DNA of 64,000 nucleotides from positions 62,001 through 126,000 of the forward strand of contig JAWQEG010001543.1 in NCBI GenBank assembly GCA_033782935.1, read 5' to 3'. Source of the stretch: Petrolisthes cinctipes. Taxonomy: Eukaryota; Arthropoda; Malacostraca; Decapoda; Porcellanidae. The notes under the pieces were generated by a model that was given only the letters and a program-made list of their open reading frames with translations, was not told where the DNA came from and searched no databases. The position numbers were made by a program, and so were the translations under genes. This document shows positions 59,401-64,000 of the stretch, piece after piece; the stretch's first letter is position 1, and every line of letters begins with the position of its first letter.

Positions 59401-62400
59401 TTATGAACAATACCTCAAAATAGTATCGGCCCTCTTTTTTCAGCAAACCATTTGAAAAATGAAAGATGTGATCTGAAACACGCTCGAGACACGAGTGACC
59501 CACAACTTACCATTTCGAAACTATCTGCCCTCTGAGTGTCGATACCATTTTGATGTAATGTACAATTGAGCAAGTAGAAAGTGCAAGAAAGATATGGCTG
59601 TATATGGCAACATCTAGCAGTTTTTTGTATCTTTATGAATGAATCACAAGGAACTTGGAGCAAATGTATGGTGGAATGTGATTGGCTGAACTTTGAGTGG
59701 TTGTGAAGATGTTGCCATATATAGCCATATTTTTCTTGCACTTTCTACTTGCTCAACTGTTCATATATACAAACAGGCATTGTGATCTGTTACGTGCAAG
59801 TTAGCGTGTAAATAACAGCTTTTGTCTCTTTTACCTCCTGGATGTAGCTACAATAATTATGAATTGTGATTGAAGGTGTGATATAAGCAGTTTTGTGATG
59901 AACTATAGCCTGCATGGGAAGGGGATGACAGTACATTGCAATAATGAAAAGAATAATAAATATTTGTTTTTCAGGGATCTCAAAATCATAACTCAGGTGA
60001 CGAGCAGCAAAGCTCGTGAACTGGTAGCAGGTGTGGATGGCTTCATGGTGTATGACATGGGCTTTGTACCCATTATGAAGAAGGTATTTATCAGTGCATA
60101 TGTTTGTTGTTCTTAGTCACCATTTTAACTCAATAATACCCTGAGTACACTCGACCCCCATTTAACGGACACTTTTTGCTACCGGACAATAGTTACACAT
60201 CGGACAGAAAGTCTGTTTCTTGAAAATTTTGTTCGCACTAAGTGGCAGTGTGGCGTTCAAGTACCCTGTCCAGAACACGATCAGGCATGTACTTCAGTCA
60301 GCCAGCTGATATTTATTTTTAAAGATATTTAATACAAACTCAGAAAATGAATGTGTACTGTATGAGTAAGAACTTACTATTGGTGAAAACTGAACAATAT
60401 TACATGTGCTGTCAGCCCCCCCCCCCCCCTCTCCCTACCCTCACACTCAAGCCTAACCCCTTTAGAGCGAACAATCTCTCAATGAACATGGTACTTGCTT
60501 CTAACATGAGTTTAGAATTACTGTACTGTATTTTGTATGTATAGTAAACTCAGAAAATGTGTGTATACTGTACGAGTAAACACTCATGCTTAAGCCTAAC
60601 CCCTTTAGAGTGAACAACCTCACAATGGACATTGTCCTTACTTCTAGTATGAGTTTAGAATTACTGTACTGAATTTTGTGTTTGTACAGTACAGTATTAA
60701 TTCCAATTTATCCCCTAGGTCACGTCAATTTTCCAGTAACGGACAAGGTTAACCCTGTTTTTGTCCGTTAAATCGAGGGTCGAGTGTATATTTGGCAAAG
60801 TCCATTAGTTTGCCATATAGCCAGGTATTTGCCTACACAACAGAAATATTTGTATAGTATACTGTATAGTAGTTCCTCATATTTTATTCATTTTAATTTT
60901 GAGATCAACTTATCTTGTAAAGTTATTTCTAAAAAATAGATTTAGATAATACTGTACCCTTATTTTACGAGCTATCGTCAAGCTTTGCGATCATGGCCAG
61001 GCAAAAATAGCACCGACACACTAAATCTACTACGTTTACAAAATATGCACACTGGACAGTATTGTGAAAGCAGCTGATGAAATATTGGCTTCTTGCACTA
61101 CAGTACTTTTTATATGAATAGGAGTGACGACGTCATGAGATGTGACATGTCATCACTTGAACGAGTCTATCCACGATGGTTGTGGTCTATCTCCCTGGCA
61201 CGCTTCTGCTCTAGTCTCTAATTGCAAACAATACCCAGAGATACATGTGTGTGCTGACTGGGGTTCTGTATCCATCCATATTCAATCTTTTGCAAATCTG
61301 TGTGTTTTTTTTATCATCATGGCGACTCTCATCCAGAAGAAAAATAAGTAGAAAAGTGTGGAAGTAAATTGAAGATGATAGAAATGAAGAAAGGAAGTAA
61401 AGGAAATTCTGCTATCGGTCGTGAGATAGGTGTAAGAGAATCAACCGAGAATGATTTTAAAGAACAGTGATCATTTCCTTCAAGCTGCTAAAATTTATGG
61501 AGGTGCACAATTTGATGGTCGCGGTAAGGTGCCCAACAAACAGGAGCTTATGAAGATGGAACATTATCTACATAACCAGGAAAGAAAAGGAGGGAGTAGC
61601 TTTAGATTTGCGCCATAATATATGGGAGCAGGCTAATTTGATCTATCTCATGTGTTTAAAAAAAAAAGCTGGAAATCTTTCTGTAAAGCTCTTCAAAGCA
61701 TCTAATTTCTGAAAACATAATGTTTCAAGAACGTTAAATTCAGTGGTGAGTGAGGTAGTGCCGATGATAAAGCTGCTAATTCTTTTCCCAGGATTTTGAA
61801 GAGAATTATTGAAGGAGGATACAGGAAAGACCAGATTTTCAATGTAGATGAATGACAGTGATCCTTTTATTCAGTGTTGCCAGCTAAAATTTTGCTAAAG
61901 GCGCTAGCTAAGTTGGTCGAAAAAAGTTAAATTTTAGGTAAAGCTCTTAAAAATTTCCACTAGATTGGATCTAAAAATTCGCTAGTTACTATTGTAATTT
62001 TGATATTTTTTTTGCACTAGATAATGTGCAAATAATCTAGATCTAACAGAAAATCCGCTGACTTGGCATCACTGATTTTATCTGCCTCTTGATACCAACC
62101 CCCACCCTCCCCGCAATCCCAGTCCGCATTTGCGTCACGAAAATAAAGATTTAAGCGAGTTTTACGAATGATGTTTTCTTATCTTACCCACATGGATTAA
62201 AAATCCACGTGAGGTGTACTGCAACCGGAGGCCTTTTTTTTTTTTTTTCACTGCTGTGTGGACCGCCAGCACACAGGGGTGCATTTCCCTTTGCATGCAG
62301 CAGTGTAAACTCCCTCCCCCTCATGGTCCCTTCAGGGCTTGTCTCATGGAAGGTACGGGGCCCCACTTGTAGCTCTTGTGGTAACGTAGACTTGGGCCCA

Positions 62401-63758
62401 CAGCACTGGCTGTGGGATCAAAGCCTTCCCCCCAATCTCCCTGGCGGTCGGAGGCCCCCAGACTCCCTGGTCCAGTAAGCTCTGGTCCCATTTCCTTGGG
62501 ATGTGCTTCGGTAGCCCAGGCATATAGGGCCAGCCCCTCCTTCATTTTAATTTGTTTTTTCACTGCGACCAGAGTGTACCAGGGGTCTGTGGGGCAGGGG
62601 GCCATTCTGCCCCGGGAGAACATCAACAACAACTACTTACATGTATTTTAGTCATAACCGTAAAATGATGGGAGGCAAGTTGGATAAAATCAAAGAGTAA
62701 ATGTACTTACCAGAGGGGAAGTGCCAACCATTTTGCATTTAATACATTAAATAAATAAATTGACTTTTGCAATATTTTACATTCCGATTTTTTTTTTTTT
62801 TTCCCCTTTTTCTCGCAAAATAGGAGGATGTATATTTAAATATAACAAAATGCCTTTGAAACATACAATGTCTGGACCTTAGATAGTGAAGGTTAAAAAT
62901 TTATATTGGTTAATTTTCAGCTCATTGCACCCCGGAATCCAAACCAGTTGGAAAAGTTGCGAGAAGATGTGGTTATAAAGCCATTCGACCTACTCACGAT
63001 GCCTTCAGGTAATCACACTGCTATATTTACACTACTAATGGAGGAGTTACTTGTGATGGGGAAAGTTATACCATTCTTAAGTGCTTTAAGTATTTATCAC
63101 ATGCAGAAAAATTATATTAATAATAAAAATAAGGTATCTAACACTGTTTCTAGACAGGCTTTAGAGGAAAGGAGGGTTAAGTTTGGTAGAAACGGAAGTA
63201 TAGCTGTGACAGTTGGTGACGAGACAGAAAAAAGAATAATATATTAATTGTAGATTGACATTCTTGAGGATGGCAAAACTAGTGTTAGTGTGAAGAAAGG
63301 AGGAAGTTAGATTGATTTGTACAGATAATATGTGTCTTGGTGTAGCAGCTGGTGGCTGGAAATCAGTTACCTCAAGGGAAAAGGAGACAGAAGAGGGACA
63401 GCAAGGGCAAAGGAAAGAAGGGGAGGGACATCTGAAAAATAGTAAGGGATTAGCTGAGGTCTGAAGGGGTACCAATACCCTTAAAGCACTACCCACATTT
63501 TTGCAGGCATTACCCCCCCCCCCCCCCCCCGATGGGTTCAAGAGTTAAAATATTGTATGTATTGGTATAGATGGTGATAGTGATGTTTTGACAGGTGGTG
63601 TTACACTGGAGGGGCTGAAGCACAACATAGCGGTGGGGGTGCTGTTCATTGAATCTTGGCTGCAAGGGAAGGGGCACTACATCTTCCGGGGAGCCGTGGA
63701 GGACTCGGCCACTGCAGAGATATCCCGCTCCCAAGTCTGGCAGTGGATCAGGCATAGG
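47461..63758 (+). CDS. Malate synthase, C-terminus beyond window
   Basis: Eleven exons with GT-AG junctions and matching phases encode 521 residues: 47461-47586, 48309-48521, 49084-49161, 49435-49529, 50568-50775, 51279-51465, 51889-52029, 58439-58592, 59975-60083, 62921-63008 and 63595-63758. The reaction is acetyl-CoA plus glyoxylate to malate, the second step of the glyoxylate bypass. Marks, in order: NWRVAPVPRRL, DVDGIQTDFDDGHCPTWR, ILMLRPRAWNM (active-site Arg region), ESGPFFYLSKLEGANEARLW, TVKACVLIENVLASFEMEEI (metal-binding Glu), HHSLGLNCGIWDY (metal-binding Asp), DFVLPDRNKYVNMQRHFLRS, GGMAA, VDGFMVYDMGFVPI and VEDSATAEISRSQVWQWIRH, whose Asp corresponds to the catalytic base. Family A-type proteins have about 540-570 residues, so roughly 50 residues and any peroxisomal C-terminal signal lie beyond the window. 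Exon 1 has no homology support but fits phase, donor and start. Intron 7 (6.4 kb) holds nested transposons. Confidence 0.95.
49600..50060 (+). pseudogene. Non-LTR retrotransposon 3' end in malate synthase intron 4
   Basis: RRRGRPQRR, a stop where Trp is usual (TGA), then MDTVKGAVNERGISMEQDRV and RDRNEWRRVVNA followed by a stop. This is the familiar C-terminal signature of several non-LTR polyproteins. A GC-richer 3' UTR follows to about 50,060. The 210-codon minus-strand frame here is only its antisense shadow. Confidence 0.75.
52030..53379. other. Left part of malate synthase intron 7
   Basis: AT-rich, with no exon supported. A frame around 52,290-52,410 resembles coding sequence by eye (DRKSMKVDFFRDTLEP), but exon 7 joins in phase to the exon at 58,439 with the residues expected of the family, so it is not a malate synthase exon. 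CTCACTCACTC-rich stretches lie near 52,770-52,980. Confidence 0.45.
53815..55952. mobile_element. Tc1-like transposon with about 490-bp inverted arms
   Basis: The ends CACTCACGAGCACTAATTTC and AAATTAGTGCTTGTGAGTG are inverted and flanked by TA (53,813-53,814 and 55,953-55,954). The inverted arms run about 53,815-54,311 and 55,462-55,952 and match closely, including a CA/TC microsatellite in each. The 2,138-bp element interrupts the non-LTR copy exactly at a TA; removing it and one TA restores continuous RT-type reading. The centre has a minus-strand transposase remnant and an SINE-like repeat at about 54,450-54,640. A further inner segment (55,041-55,130) is an inverted copy of about 55,425-55,495 and also repeats part of the left arm in the same orientation. 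Confidence 0.9.
54731..55072 (-). pseudogene. Tc1-type transposase C-terminal fragment
   Basis: A 113-codon frame contains CLVQDRSPFHTSRLVNDWIA and LIEWPTKGCDSNVIENLWAI. These correspond to the second catalytic Asp block (QDNxPxHT in relatives) and the third block (WPxxSPDLNPIENLWA) of DD34E/D transposases. The first catalytic block and the N-terminal DNA-binding domain are absent between the arms, so the element is not autonomous. The position usually filled by the third acidic residue seems kept as Glu in IENLW. Confidence 0.82.
57556..58438. other. Right part of malate synthase intron 7
   Basis: AT-rich, no exon supported up to the CCCGTCAG acceptor at 58,438. Confidence 0.45.
58960..59270 (+). 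repeat. Second copy of the 7.5-kb repeat
   Basis: GAATTTTGTGGGCTTG, TGTGACCTTTTCACTGGGTA and a CCCTCACCCTTGTAAAATGG segment parallel 7,520-7,670. It lies in malate synthase intron 8 and may be a decayed retroelement 3' end. Confidence 0.5.
59565..59755. repeat. Inverted repeat, about 50-bp arms
   Basis: TTGAGCAAGTAGAAAGTGCA followed by AGAAAGATATGGCTGTATAT at about 59,565-59,605 is inverted at about 59,708-59,755 (TATATAGCCATATTTTTCTT, GCACTTTCTACTTGCTCAA). Probably a MITE; flanks not resolved. Confidence 0.65.
60148..60786. mobile_element. pogo/Tigger-like element with an internal duplication
   Basis: The ends CACTCGACCCCCATTTAACG and TTAAATCGAGGGTCGAGTG, with a GGACA/TGTCC step inside, are inverted repeats of about 26 bp flanked by TA. 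Subterminal GTAACGGACAAGG and CTACCGGACAATAG are also related. Inside, a segment of roughly 190 bp (AAACTCAGAAAATG, GCCTAACCCCTTTAGAG, GAGTTTAGAATTACTGTACT) is duplicated in tandem (about 60,338 and 60,546). No transposase. It lies in malate synthase intron 9. Confidence 0.78.
61370..61860 (+). pseudogene. Decayed Tigger/CENP-B-like transposase fragment
   Basis: Plus-strand fragments KKGSKGNSAIGREIGVREST (helix-turn-helix of the CENP-B N-terminal type), ELMKMEHYLHNQERK, then ILKRIIEGGYRKDQIFNVDE, the region just before the first catalytic Asp in pogo/Tigger transposases. Stops follow each fragment and the catalytic core is truncated (the last ends in a stop after NVDE). Could be the source family of the TIR element 600 bp upstream, but no shared ends link them. 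Confidence 0.65.
61873..62074. mobile_element. Small element with CAGTGTTGCCA / TGGCATCACTG ends
   Basis: CAGTGTTGCCAGCTAAAATT at the left and CGCTGACTTGGCATCACTG at the right are imperfect inverted repeats around about 200 bp of AT-rich DNA. Family uncertain; hAT-like ends are possible. Confidence 0.45.
62225..62635. repeat. GC-rich insertion with poly-T and (AAC)n ends
   Basis: A roughly 400-bp block much richer in GC than its surroundings starts with a run of about 16 T after GGAGGCC and ends AACATCAACAACAACTAC. Read on the minus strand it starts with (GTT)n and ends in poly-A, the layout of a retroposed SINE or non-LTR 3' end. A GTTGTTGTTGAAGTTCCTCA stretch at about 45,467 may be a diverged relative. 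It lies in malate synthase intron 9. Confidence 0.55.
63340..63540 (+). repeat. Interspersed repeat related to the 14.7-kb copy
   Basis: GGACAGCAAGGG, GGGTACCAATACCC and GCACTACCCACATTTTTGCA, then a run of C and GATGGGTTC. It lies in the intron before the last visible malate synthase exon. Confidence 0.5.
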
Positions 63759-64000
63759 GTAGGTTGTATTCATTAGCTCAATTACTTTTTATGCATTCAA
63801 TTAAACGATCAATTGTGCATTCATTCCCTTTTCTCACAAAATCTTGTAAAGTAATCAGTCACCATGTCTGTTATTACCAGTGGTAGTTTACAAGTCCTGG
63901 AAACTTTTACCAGGGTGCACTTATATTTACCCTAGCAAAATTTCACTCCTGGAACTTGGCTGGTTGTGTATGCCTGTTATACACACATACATGTAAAGAA
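63759..64000. other. Start of the next malate synthase intron
   Basis: Begins GTAGGT after CATAGG. No further exon is visible before the window ends. Confidence 0.7.

Noticed and set aside
1..64000. tRNA, rRNA or snRNA genes
   Set aside because: No cloverleaf with A and B boxes, rRNA core or snRNA signature was recognised by eye on either strand. A covariance-model scan would be decisive and could not be run.

Overview
The window is AT-rich, intron-rich animal DNA. Four or five spliced nuclear genes are separated, and interrupted in their introns, by many transposable elements and microsatellites. Arthropod-type TTAGG tracts, the decapod-like flavour of the mobile elements (as I recall them), frequent TACTGTACAGTA-like words and the protein sequences suggest a crustacean, probably a decapod. 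That assignment is inference; no search was run.

Layout. 1-1.4 kb: two unrecognised candidate coding exons on the minus strand. 2.1-5.1 kb: a cluster of a terminal-inverted-repeat MITE family that carries TTAGG repeats ('TTAGG-MITE' below), with copies inserted in copies. 5.96-6.35 kb (+): a histone-fold gene, best matched to CHRAC1. 9.16-9.96 kb (+): LSM3 in two coding exons. 10.8-13.1 kb (-): a decayed non-LTR retrotransposon. 16.3-20.1 kb (-): the HSP70 nuclear-import carrier Hikeshi in four coding exons. 22.8-31.9 kb (-): a bestrophin chloride channel, seven clear core exons plus a probable repetitive C-terminal tail; a decayed mariner transposase lies in one of its introns. 32-43 kb: long (TC)n/(TG)n microsatellites, minisatellites, a decayed RT fragment, a Tc1-like MITE and a hAT-like element. 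43.7-44.3 kb: a duplicated copy of the malate synthase first exon joined to a retrotransposon 3' end. 47.46 kb to beyond the window end (+): malate synthase, eleven exons seen, C-terminus missing. Its 6.4-kb intron 7 holds a second copy of the non-LTR element, split by a 2.1-kb Tc1-like transposon with about 490-bp inverted arms and a clean TA duplication.

The genes do not form one pathway. They cover chromatin (CHRAC1), RNA processing and decay (LSM3), heat-stress import (Hikeshi), anion conductance (bestrophin) and the glyoxylate bypass (malate synthase). Most notable are an arthropod malate synthase with a partly divergent family signature, a tandem array of duplicated 3' splice sites at a bestrophin exon, and several nested transposon insertions whose order can be read from the sequence. 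I found no gene system that I would call new. No rRNA, tRNA or CRISPR array was recognised.
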